Origin: Pedococcus aerophilus
Lineage (GTDB): Bacteria; Actinomycetota; Actinomycetes; Actinomycetales; Dermatophilaceae
Reading direction: 5' to 3'
Length of the DNA stretch: 64,000 nt
Assembly (NCBI RefSeq): GCF_039532215.1
Contig: NZ_BAAARN010000001.1
Coordinates: forward strand, 621,036 to 685,035
Shown here piece after piece: positions 19,475-27,020 of this stretch; the stretch's first letter is position 1; each line of letters starts with the position of its first letter. The translations under genes were made by a program, and so were the position numbers. The notes under the pieces are model-generated. The model did no database searches. It was not told the origin of the DNA and worked only from the letters and a program-made list of their open reading frames with translations.

Positions 19475-20695
19475 CTAGGCGGTGTCCCGGGCCGGCACGT
19501 GGAAGAGGGGTATGGCGGACTCGTCGGGGGTGAGTGACCCGTGCAGTCCGACGAGCGCCAGCAGCTGTGGCCGCGCCCGGCGGGAGTCCACGATGGCGAA
19601 GTTGTCGCGCATGGCGACGACGACGTCGCCGATCCGGGGCAGGTTGGTGGCGCTGACCGGGCCGAACCACCCCTCGCGCACGGCCTCGTCCCGCGAGCGG
19701 ATCCAGGCACGCTCCCCCACCCGCTCGGTCCAGCACTGCTCGACGTCAGCCGCGGCACCGTCCTCGCAGTAGAGCTGCAGGGCACGAGGCTCCCCGCCGA
19801 CGTGCCTGACGCCGGCCGCGAGCTCGGGGTCGTGGGCGAGGTCGATGCGCAGGGCGTGCGGGGCGTCGACCATCCCGTGGTCGGCGGTGACGTAGACCGC
19901 GGTGTCGGAGGGGACCGACCGGCACAGCCGTGCCAGCTCGGAGTCGATCGCCTCGAGCTCGTCGCCCCACTCCCAGGACTGGCAGCCGTGCACGTGCCCG
20001 ACCTTGTCGAGCTCGCCCCAGTAGAGGTAGACCAGCGAGCGCTTCGACGCACGGACTGCGGCGATCGAGGCGTCCACCCGGTTCGCGAGCGTGTCGGCGG
20101 CCTTGAACCGGCCTCCGCGCACCGCGGCCCGGGTCAGCCCGGAGCCGTCGAAGAAGCGGGGGCCGACCCGGGTGACGGAGACCCCGGCCCGCTCGGCGTG
20201 CTCGAAGACGGTGTCCTGCGGCTGCCAGGCGAGCGGGTCGGGACCGTCCTCCCACGACAGCTCGTTGACGAGGCGGTCCTCGCCGGGGACGAGCACCTCG
20301 TACCCGAGCAGGCCGTGGCTGCCCGGGGGCAGGCCGGTGCCGAAGGTGCCCATGGAGGTGGCCGTGGTCGAGGGGAAGCCCGCCGTGATCCGGTATGCAG
20401 CCGGCAGCAGCGAGCGCAGGAACGGTGCGTGTCCGCCGCGGCGGCGGATCAGCTCGTACCCCAGTCCGTCGACGAGCACGACGATGGCGCGTCGGGACGG
20501 GCCGAAGGCCAGCCCTGCGTTGCCCTCGTGGTCGATCCCGTCAGGACCGGTCGGGGCGGTGGCCGCCTGCTCGGGCGAGCTGCCGGCGAGCGCGGCGGCG
20601 AACCGGTCGACCCCGAGCGTCGCCGCCACAGCGGGCAGGACCCCCGCGAGTCCGGCCGCGTCGTAGCGCGGGTGGAGCAGACCTTCGTGCGGCAC
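19475..20695 (-). CDS. alkaline phosphatase family protein (nucleotide pyrophosphatase/phosphodiesterase type)
   Basis: A 406-residue cytosolic type-I phosphodiesterase fold. Metal/nucleophile sites: VLVDGLGYEL near residue 70, the Thr nucleophile in PSTTATSMGTFGTGLPPGSHG, YWGELDKVGHVHG with the second-metal Asp/His, and VTADHGMVDAP. No signal peptide. The substrate is unknown; these enzymes cleave nucleotide or phosphonate esters. GTG start at 20695. It is just upstream of tdk and its TAG stop lies in the tdk promoter. The rare Ile codon ATA near its end sits in a GTATGGCG octamer. Confidence 0.9.
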   Translation of the reverse strand: MPHEGLLHPRYDAAGLAGVLPAVAATLGVDRFAAALAGSSPEQAATAPTGPDGIDHEGNAGLAFGPSRRAIVVLVDGLGYELIRRRGGHAPFLRSLLPAAYRITAGFPSTTATSMGTFGTGLPPGSHGLLGYEVLVPGEDRLVNELSWEDGPDPLAWQPQDTVFEHAERAGVSVTRVGPRFFDGSGLTRAAVRGGRFKAADTLANRVDASIAAVRASKRSLVYLYWGELDKVGHVHGCQSWEWGDELEAIDSELARLCRSVPSDTAVYVTADHGMVDAPHALRIDLAHDPELAAGVRHVGGEPRALQLYCEDGAAADVEQCWTERVGERAWIRSRDEAVREGWFGPVSATNLPRIGDVVVAMRDNFAIVDSRRARPQLLALVGLHGSLTPDESAIPLFHVPARDTA

Positions 20696-20778
20696 GGTCT
20701 AGGCCGTCGCCGTCGGGGAAGGAGCTGACCGGGGAGGGGGCAGGGGCGGGCGCAGGACCGACGTCGGGAGCACCGGGG

Positions 20779-21390
20779 TCACGTGCCGATGCTCGTCGAC
20801 AGCGCCTGGGCGAAGTCGAGAGCCTGCTGGAGGGCGACCTCGCCCTCGGCGTCGGCGCTGATGCGCAGCGAGATGTCGTCCGAGGCGACGCTGCCCTCGT
20901 AGCCGTGGTCGGCGTCGCAGTCGGGATCGGCGCAGGACGCGGGCATGAGGTCGATGCGGCTCACCGCTCCCCAGCCCAGGGTCAGGGTGATCTCGCGGCC
21001 GAGCGAACCGGGCACGTAGTCCTGCGGGCGGGCCACGACGTGGGTGACCATCACCCCGCGGACGGCGCTCAGCGGGACGCTCTCGGTGGTGGCCGTCGCG
21101 ACGTCCTCCTGGCCGGGACCACCGTCGGTGTGGTCGTCGGCGTGCGCGATGACGAGGCGGCTGGCCGTGAGTGCCAGGACCGTGATGTGGCGGCGCACCA
21201 CGTCGTGGTCGAAGGTCGTCTCCTGGTGCACCAGGTGCGAGACGACCTCGTCCCCTCCGAGTGCCGCGCGGACGACGTCACCCACGAGGGCCGGGTAGTA
21301 GCCGGCCTGCTGGATCGCTCGGGTGAGGTCGTCGGGCAACGCCAGTGGCGTCGACGCGGGGTGGGAGGAGGTTGGACCCATGCTGTCCAT
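20779..21390 (-). CDS. DUF5998 family protein
   Basis: A 203-residue soluble protein with no membrane segment. The C-terminal half has a CADPDCDADHG cluster of two Cys and one His, spaced as a possible metal site, and the N-terminal half looks PH-like (FDHDVVRRHITVLALTASRLVIAHADD). This matches the actinobacterial DUF5998 group, which has no known function. Start ATG 21390; an internal ATG three codons in is equally possible. A 13-bp dyad GCCCTAGTAGGGC (21394-21406) lies 3 nt upstream of the start codon and may be an operator. Confidence 0.8.
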   Translation of the reverse strand: MDSMGPTSSHPASTPLALPDDLTRAIQQAGYYPALVGDVVRAALGGDEVVSHLVHQETTFDHDVVRRHITVLALTASRLVIAHADDHTDGGPGQEDVATATTESVPLSAVRGVMVTHVVARPQDYVPGSLGREITLTLGWGAVSRIDLMPASCADPDCDADHGYEGSVASDDISLRISADAEGEVALQQALDFAQALSTSIGT

Positions 21391-21393
21391 CTT

Positions 21394-21406
21394 GCCCTAG
21401 TAGGGC
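21394..21406. promoter_or_regulatory. 13-bp dyad directly upstream of the DUF5998 start
   Basis: GCCCTA-G-TAGGGC is a perfect odd-length palindrome 3 nt before the start codon. On the minus strand it includes TACTAG, 6 nt before the ATG, so a leaderless promoter could be embedded in the dyad. No other motif is visible in the 118-bp gap to the next gene. Confidence 0.4.
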
Positions 21407-21508
21407 TCCCCCCGCCGATGCGCACCGGGCCTGCGCGAGTCCGACGACGGTGACCTGCGACGAAGCCGGTGATCGAGGTCCGAAGGCCTTGGTTTGCGTG
21501 GGTTCGCG

Positions 21509-24175
21509 TCAGGTCAGGGTGCGGCGGCCGGGGTCCTTGCGCCGCGGCGTCGGGGCGACGACGACCTCCGCGCCGAGGACGTCCACCCCGGAGGTGTGGG
21601 CGTTGACGGGGTTGAGGACGAGGCTGGCGATCTCCGGCAGGTTGTCGGCGAGCACCGACACCCGGGCGATGAGGTCGGCGAGAGCGGCGCGGTGGACCGG
21701 GGCCGAGCCGCGGTGCCCGTGCAGCATCGGTGAGGATTTCACCGACGAGATGAGGTCGGAGACGTCGACGTCGGTGAGCGGTGGGATGCGGTGGCCGATG
21801 TCGCCGAGCAGGTCGGTCGGCGGCCCCGCGATGCTGAACGACACGACGGGTCCGAAGAGCGGGTCCTCGTCGGAGCGCACGACGCACGAGACACCGGGGG
21901 TCGCCATCCGCTGGACGACGAAGGAGTTGGCCGACAACGGCGCGAGACGTTCGGTGAGGCCGGCGAAGGCCTCCCGGACCTGGGCCTCCGAGCGCAGGTC
22001 GACCCGGATCCCGGAGAGCCCGGGCTGGTGGCGCATGAGCGGCGCGACCGACTTGATGACCACGGGGTACCCCACGGACTCAGCCGCGGCGACGGCGTCC
22101 TCGACGGTCCGGGCAGGGACGCTCCCCCACAGCCGGACGCCGTACGCAGCCAGCAGCTCGGTGACCTCCGCGAGGCTGAGCCGGCGCCCCTCCGGTGCGT
22201 CGGTCAGGACCCGCTCGACCAGGGCCTCGGCCGCCTCGCGGTCGATCCCGACGGGGTGGACCGGCACGCCACGGTCGCGAGCGCGCCACTCGGAGTAGCG
22301 CGTCGCCGCCGCGAGCGCGCGCACCGCGTCCTCGGGCATGGCGTAGGCGGGCACGACCTCGACCCGCCCCTCGCCACCCTGGTCCGACAACCGCTCGAGG
22401 ACTCCGCGCATGCCGAGGAACGTTGCGAGACAAGGTTTCTCGGACGCGATGGCTGCGTCGCGGACCGCGGTGGCCACCTCGGCGTCCTCGGTCACGAGCG
22501 GCGGGATGAAGCAGGTGAGGACGCTGTCGACCTCGGGGTCGCCGAACGCGTCGGCGAGCGCACGGGCGAAGTGCTCCCCCTTGGCGTCGCTCGGCAACGA
22601 CACCGGGCCGTGCGCCACCTCCAGCCCCCAGCTAACGCACGCCTCGGCCGTGAGGGCGCCGAGGGCATCGGAGTTGCCGACGATCGCGACCCGGTTGCCC
22701 TGCGGCAGCGGCTGGTGCACGACGAGCTGGGCCACGTCGAACATCTGGTGGACGTTCTCGACGCGGATGACGCCGGCCTGGCGCAGCATCGCGTCGAACG
22801 CCTCCGGGCGCACCCGGGTGGGCCGTGCCCGGTGACCCGGCGGCACGCCGTACGACGAGACACCGGACTTGACCACGATGACCGGCTTGGTCGTCGCGAG
22901 CCGCCGCGCGATGCGGGAGAACTTGCGCGGGTTGCCCATGGACTCCAGGTACAGGCCGACCGCGTCGGTGTCGTCGTCGTCGATCCAGTACTGCATGAAG
23001 TCGTTGCCGGAGACGTCGACGCGGTTGCCGGCCGACGCGAACACCGAGATCCCGAGGCCGCGACGGGCGGCCGACGCGAGGACGGCGATGCCGAGGGCAC
23101 CGCTCTGGGCGAACAACCCGAGGCGACCTGTCGGCGGGAGCTCGGGCGCCAGCGACGCGTTGAGCCGCACGCTGGGGTGGTTGTTGATGACGCCGAAGGA
23201 GTTGGGTCCGAGCACGCGCATGCCTGCGGTGCGCGCTGTCGCGAGCAGCTCGCGCTGGAGCTCCTCCCCCGCCGCACCGGCCTCGGCGAAGCCCGCGGAC
23301 ACCACGAGCAGCGTCTTGACCCCGGCCTCCGCGCAGTCCGCGACGACATCGAGGACCTCCTCGGCCGGGACCGCCACCACGGCGAGGTCGACCTCGTCGG
23401 GGATCTCCGAGACGCGGGCGTGGGCGTGCAGGCCGAGCACCTCCATGGCCTCGCGGTTGACCGCGTAGACCGCGCCGTTGAACCCGGCGGCCTGGATGTT
23501 GGCCAGGATGTGGTGGCCGATCGAGTCGCTGCGCCGGCTCGCACCGACGACGGCGATGGTGTCGGGGAACAGCACCGAGTGCATGCTCACCGACTCGGCG
23601 CGGTGCTCGCGGGAGAGCCGCACCGCCTCGGACCGCTCGGTCGGCTGGATCTGGAAGCGCACCGAGACGACGCCGTCCTCGAACCGCCGGCTGACCTCGT
23701 AGCCCGCCTCGCTGAAGACCGAGATCATCTTGCGGTTCTGCGGGAGCACCTCTGCGGTGAACTCCTCGACGCCGGCCTCCCACGCGATGACCGCAAGGTG
23801 CTCGAGCAGGACCGAGCCGATCCCCCGGCCCTGGTAGGAGTCGGAGATGTTGAAGGCGACCTCGGCGCTGGTCGCGGTGATCTTGTCGTACCGGCCGATG
23901 CCGATGATCTCGCCCCGCACGGTCGCCACCAGGGCGACGCGGTCGTGGTAGTCGACGTTCGTGAACCGGGTGACGTCGCGGTCGCTGAGCTTGCGCAGCG
24001 GGGCGAAGAACCGCATGTAGATCGACTCGTCGGACTGGCCCGCGTGGAAGCGGTGCACCGCCTCGACGTCGCTCGGGGTGATCGGCCGCAGGTGGGCGAC
24101 CGACCCGTCACGGAGGACGACATCGGCTTCCCACTGCGCCGGGTACCCCTCGGGGCGCCCTGCGGCCTCGGTCAT
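21509..24175 (-). CDS. GNAT acetyltransferase fused to NDP-forming acyl-CoA synthetase (Pat-like protein lysine acetyltransferase)
   Basis: 888 residues in type II Pat order: GNAT domain at about 15-185 (acetyl-CoA loop NISDSYQGRGIGSVLLEHL), CoA-binding domain from about 210 (IAVVGASRRSDSIGHH), succinyl-CoA-ligase-like domains, and a C-terminal ATP-grasp domain. Such proteins acetylate Lys of acyl-CoA synthetases. In true ligases the phospho-His lies in an SHTGALAG-type loop; here the matching segment is PPGHRARPTRVR. His448 is kept but the loop is altered, so ligase activity is doubtful. The start MTEAAGRPEG at 24175 is chosen from family length; the frame above it is a shadow of the next gene. 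Confidence 0.9.
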   Translation of the reverse strand: MTEAAGRPEGYPAQWEADVVLRDGSVAHLRPITPSDVEAVHRFHAGQSDESIYMRFFAPLRKLSDRDVTRFTNVDYHDRVALVATVRGEIIGIGRYDKITATSAEVAFNISDSYQGRGIGSVLLEHLAVIAWEAGVEEFTAEVLPQNRKMISVFSEAGYEVSRRFEDGVVSVRFQIQPTERSEAVRLSREHRAESVSMHSVLFPDTIAVVGASRRSDSIGHHILANIQAAGFNGAVYAVNREAMEVLGLHAHARVSEIPDEVDLAVVAVPAEEVLDVVADCAEAGVKTLLVVSAGFAEAGAAGEELQRELLATARTAGMRVLGPNSFGVINNHPSVRLNASLAPELPPTGRLGLFAQSGALGIAVLASAARRGLGISVFASAGNRVDVSGNDFMQYWIDDDDTDAVGLYLESMGNPRKFSRIARRLATTKPVIVVKSGVSSYGVPPGHRARPTRVRPEAFDAMLRQAGVIRVENVHQMFDVAQLVVHQPLPQGNRVAIVGNSDALGALTAEACVSWGLEVAHGPVSLPSDAKGEHFARALADAFGDPEVDSVLTCFIPPLVTEDAEVATAVRDAAIASEKPCLATFLGMRGVLERLSDQGGEGRVEVVPAYAMPEDAVRALAAATRYSEWRARDRGVPVHPVGIDREAAEALVERVLTDAPEGRRLSLAEVTELLAAYGVRLWGSVPARTVEDAVAAAESVGYPVVIKSVAPLMRHQPGLSGIRVDLRSEAQVREAFAGLTERLAPLSANSFVVQRMATPGVSCVVRSDEDPLFGPVVSFSIAGPPTDLLGDIGHRIPPLTDVDVSDLISSVKSSPMLHGHRGSAPVHRAALADLIARVSVLADNLPEIASLVLNPVNAHTSGVDVLGAEVVVAPTPRRKDPGRRTLT

Positions 24176-24243
24176 GCGGCCTCGCTCACGGCCCGGCTCA
24201 TGGAGGAAGCATGGCACGACCGCACCCCGCGGGGTCGACCGGC

Positions 24244-25689
24244 TCAGCGGCGCAGCGGGACCGTCTCGAAGGTCGAGCCGGCGTCGTTGCTCTGCCAGTA
24301 CGACCCGCCGCCGCTGAAGGCGTAGACCAGTCCGCCTCCGGCTGCGCCGGCCCACGCCGTGTCGGTCGCGCCGCCGGGGGCGACCGCCTTCCACGCGGCC
24401 CCTCCGGTGCTGGTCGCGAGCATCGTGGTCGGCGACGGCACCTCCCCCGTGCTCGCCGGCAGGGCCTGCCGCACGGCGACGAGGTGCTGGGCATCGGTCG
24501 CCGTGAGCCAGACCCCTGCGGCGGTGGGGGTGCCCAGCCCGGGGGCGGGGCGCAGCCGCCAGGTCGCGCCCCGGTCCGTGGACGTCACCACGGTGTAGCG
24601 GCTGTCGGGCGCGTCCGAGGACGGGCAGACGCCGACGAGGGTGCCCCTCGTGTTCGCGGTGGCCGCGAGGGTCAGTCCCTGCTCGGGGTCGCATCCTTCC
24701 GGCACCGGGAGCGTGGTCGGGGTCCCCGAGACCCGTATGGCGCGTACGGGCTGCTGGGGGTCGGCGGCGGTCGCGTTGAGGTAGGCGTCCGGACCGTCCA
24801 GCGAGATCCAGGCGTTCTCGACCACCGGCGCGGCAGCAGGGAGCGGGACGGTGGAGGTGGTGGTCGAGGTGACGGCGCCGGTGCGCACCTGCAGGTCGGA
24901 GCAACCGCGTGGCGTCGAGGCGGTGCCGGTGTGCCTGCACGTCCCGGCCGTGGCCATCCACACCCGGCTGCCGTCGGTCTCGAGCGAGAGGACGGTGCGG
25001 CCACCCACGTCGACCGAGGTCCAGCTGCGGCCACCGTCGGTGGTGCGGCGCACCTCGGTGCCGAAGACGTAGCCGACCTCGGCGCTGGCGAAACGCACAC
25101 CGACGAGCTGGCGTGGTCCGGCCGGCGTCACCAGCGGCCCGCGGGTGGTCAGGTCGGTGAAGGAGGCCCGCGTCGACCACGTCCGGCCGTTGTCGTCGGA
25201 CCCCACCACAGCGGTGCATTCGCCGGAGGGACACACGGCCGACCCGAGGGCGAAGAGTCGGCCGCCGCCGGCGTTGGTCATCGACGCCAGCCCGAAACCG
25301 ACCGGGACGGCGAGGCTCCCGGCCGCTGGCGTGCTGCGGGTGGGAGGGGGCGTGGTCGTCGTGGCCTTGTCGGTGGCCGGCGGACCGGGCTGGACGGTCC
25401 GGGTCACCGTGACCGTCGGCAGCGGACCGGTCGTCGTGGCGCTGGCGGTGGTCGTGGTGCTGGGTGCGTCCGACGCCGACTGGAGGCCAGGTCCGTTGCC
25501 GGTCCCGACGACCACCGAGGCGGCGACCACGGCGGCAGCAGCAGCGGCCCCCAACCAGACGACGGCGCCGTGTCGGCGGGGTCGCCTGGACTCGGCCAGC
25601 ATCGCCTCCCAGCGCTCCTCGCCGGCAGGCAGCTCGCGGACCTCGTCGCGCTCGTGCGCGAAGAAGTCCTCGAGGGGGTCGCGGCTCAT
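24244..25689 (-). CDS. Membrane-anchored BNR/sialidase-type beta-propeller protein (possible sigma factor sensor)
   Basis: 481 residues. About 40 charged cytosolic residues (MSRDPLEDFFAHERDEVREL...) precede one membrane helix (residues 42-62, Ala/Val-rich) and a Thr/Pro linker. The exported part has repeated S-x-D-x-G-x-T-W Asp-box motifs (VGSDDNGRTWSTR, TTDGGRSWTSVD, TSTDRGATWRL, SNDAGSTFETV) typical of a BNR propeller. Its ATG overlaps the stop of the ECF sigma gene as ATGA, the position of an anti-sigma factor. The short cytosolic tail lacks a recognisable zinc anti-sigma motif, so that role is inference. Confidence 0.75.
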   Translation of the reverse strand: MSRDPLEDFFAHERDEVRELPAGEERWEAMLAESRRPRRHGAVVWLGAAAAAAVVAASVVVGTGNGPGLQSASDAPSTTTTASATTTGPLPTVTVTRTVQPGPPATDKATTTTPPPTRSTPAAGSLAVPVGFGLASMTNAGGGRLFALGSAVCPSGECTAVVGSDDNGRTWSTRASFTDLTTRGPLVTPAGPRQLVGVRFASAEVGYVFGTEVRRTTDGGRSWTSVDVGGRTVLSLETDGSRVWMATAGTCRHTGTASTPRGCSDLQVRTGAVTSTTTSTVPLPAAAPVVENAWISLDGPDAYLNATAADPQQPVRAIRVSGTPTTLPVPEGCDPEQGLTLAATANTRGTLVGVCPSSDAPDSRYTVVTSTDRGATWRLRPAPGLGTPTAAGVWLTATDAQHLVAVRQALPASTGEVPSPTTMLATSTGGAAWKAVAPGGATDTAWAGAAGGGLVYAFSGGGSYWQSNDAGSTFETVPLRR

Positions 25690-26225
25690 CTCGTCCCTCC
25701 CAGGGTCGCGGCCATGCGGTGGCGGGCGTCGAACAGGTCGCGCTTGACCGTGCCCTCCGACTTCTCGAGCTGTCGGGCCACGGTGGCTACCGGGAGGTCG
25801 GCGAAGTAGTGCAGCAGGACGACCACGCGCAGCCGGTCCGGCAGCTGCTGCACCGCGTCGCGCACGGTCAGCGTCGTGGCCAGGTCGGGCGCCGGCGTGA
25901 AGTCGTCGCGGCCCGCCTCGTGGCGCTCGTAGGCAGCGGCCTCGCGCCCGCGCTTGCGCCAGTGGTCCCGGACGAGGTTGGCGGCCACCGTGTAGAGCCA
26001 GGCCCGCGGGTCGTCGACCTTCGCGAACTCCCGGAAGAGCTTGAGGAACGCCTCGGTGGCGATGTCGTGTCCGAGCTCGGGGTCGCTGACCAGCCGCGCG
26101 GTCCAGCCGGCGAGGCGGCCGTAGTGGACGTCGTAGACCTCGCGGACGGCAGCCTCGACGTCGACCCGGTCCCGCGTCGCCACTGCCACCCCTCCCCTGA
26201 GTGCCACGGCGGTCATCGTCGTCAT
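25686..26225 (-). CDS. ECF RNA polymerase sigma factor
   Basis: 179 residues with region 2 (YGRLAGWTARLVSDPELGHDIATEAFLKLFREFA and the DPRAWLYTVAANLVRDHWRK promoter-melting helix) and region 4 (LPDRLRVVVLLHYFADLPVATVARQLEKSEGTVKRDL, a helix-turn-helix for the -35). Group IV (SigE-type) size. Start at 26225 or at the second ATG two codons in. The stop overlaps the start of the propeller protein. It is divergent from the nitroreductase gene with an 11-bp inverted repeat in between. Target promoters cannot be assigned. Confidence 0.92.
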   Translation of the reverse strand: MTTMTAVALRGGVAVATRDRVDVEAAVREVYDVHYGRLAGWTARLVSDPELGHDIATEAFLKLFREFAKVDDPRAWLYTVAANLVRDHWRKRGREAAAYERHEAGRDDFTPAPDLATTLTVRDAVQQLPDRLRVVVLLHYFADLPVATVARQLEKSEGTVKRDLFDARHRMAATLGGTR

Positions 26226-26261
26226 GCCCTGATGGACGCCGCACCCCCGCGCGTGGTTGGT

Positions 26262-26304
26262 CCCATCCTGTCAGCGGCTCACGAGGAGTTCGCGACAGGA
26301 TGGG
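26262..26304. promoter_or_regulatory. 11-bp inverted repeat between sigma factor and nitroreductase genes
   Basis: CCCATCCTGTC (26262-26272) and its exact complement GACAGGATGGG (26294-26304) flank a 21-nt spacer. The second arm abuts the nitroreductase start codon and covers the place of its SD. It could be a translation-blocking hairpin or spaced half-sites for a dimeric regulator. Confidence 0.45.
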
Positions 26305-26307
26305 GGC

Positions 26308-26955
26308 ATGGAGCTCTCGCAGGTGGTCCGACGTCGCCGGATGGTGCGCCGCTTCGACCCCGAACGCCCCGTGCCGCGCGAGGTCCTGGAGCGGATCCTG
26401 CATGCCGCGCAGCGGGCCCCCAGCGCCGGGTTCAGCCAGGGCTGGGACTTCGTCGTCCTCGAGGGCCGTGGACAGACCGAGGCGTTCTGGGCTGCCACCC
26501 GTGACGGCGGGCGCCAGCCGGACGCCTGGCTGCGTGGCGTCTCGGCGGCTCCGGCACTGGTGCTGTGCCTGTCCGACCCGGGCGCCTACCTCGACCGCTA
26601 CGCCGAGCCCGACAAGGGCTGGACCGACCGCGACCCGGCCCGTTGGCCGGTCCCCTACTGGGACGTCGACACCGGCATGGCCGCGATGCTCATGCTGCTC
26701 ACCGCGGTCGACGAGGGCCTCGGTGCGCTCTTCTTCGGGGTGCCCCCGGACCGGCACCCGGACGTGCTGGAAGCCCACGGCATACCGAGGGACCGCCGGC
26801 TGGTGGGGGTCGTGGCGCTCGGGCACGAGCTCGAGCGGACCACGTCCCCGAGCCTGCGGCGAGGCCGTCGCGACGAGGCGGACGTCGTGCACTGGGGCCG
26901 CTTCGACGGCGGTCCGGGGACGGGCCCCGGCGAGTCGCCCGTCGAGCCCGTCTAG
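26308..26955 (+). CDS. nitroreductase family protein (FMN-dependent)
   Basis: 215 residues of the nitroreductase fold. The N-terminal RRRMVRRFDPERPVPREVLERIL gives the FMN-phosphate-binding arginines; RAPSAGFSQGWDFVVLEG is the Ser/Gly flavin loop; GLGALFFGVPPDR is the usual C-terminal flavin strand. Reduces nitro-, quinone- or flavin-type substrates; which one is not visible. The upstream frame to 26257 is not used because ATG 26308 gives the conserved MELSQVVRRRRMVRRF start. The tail is Gly/Pro-rich. Divergent from the ECF sigma gene. Confidence 0.9.
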   Translation: MELSQVVRRRRMVRRFDPERPVPREVLERILHAAQRAPSAGFSQGWDFVVLEGRGQTEAFWAATRDGGRQPDAWLRGVSAAPALVLCLSDPGAYLDRYAEPDKGWTDRDPARWPVPYWDVDTGMAAMLMLLTAVDEGLGALFFGVPPDRHPDVLEAHGIPRDRRLVGVVALGHELERTTSPSLRRGRRDEADVVHWGRFDGGPGTGPGESPVEPV

Positions 26956-27020
26956 CCGTGGTCCAAGATTGGGTGGATCCCCGCACCCTGCGGGACGACT
27001 GCTAGGAGTGGCACCCAGGT

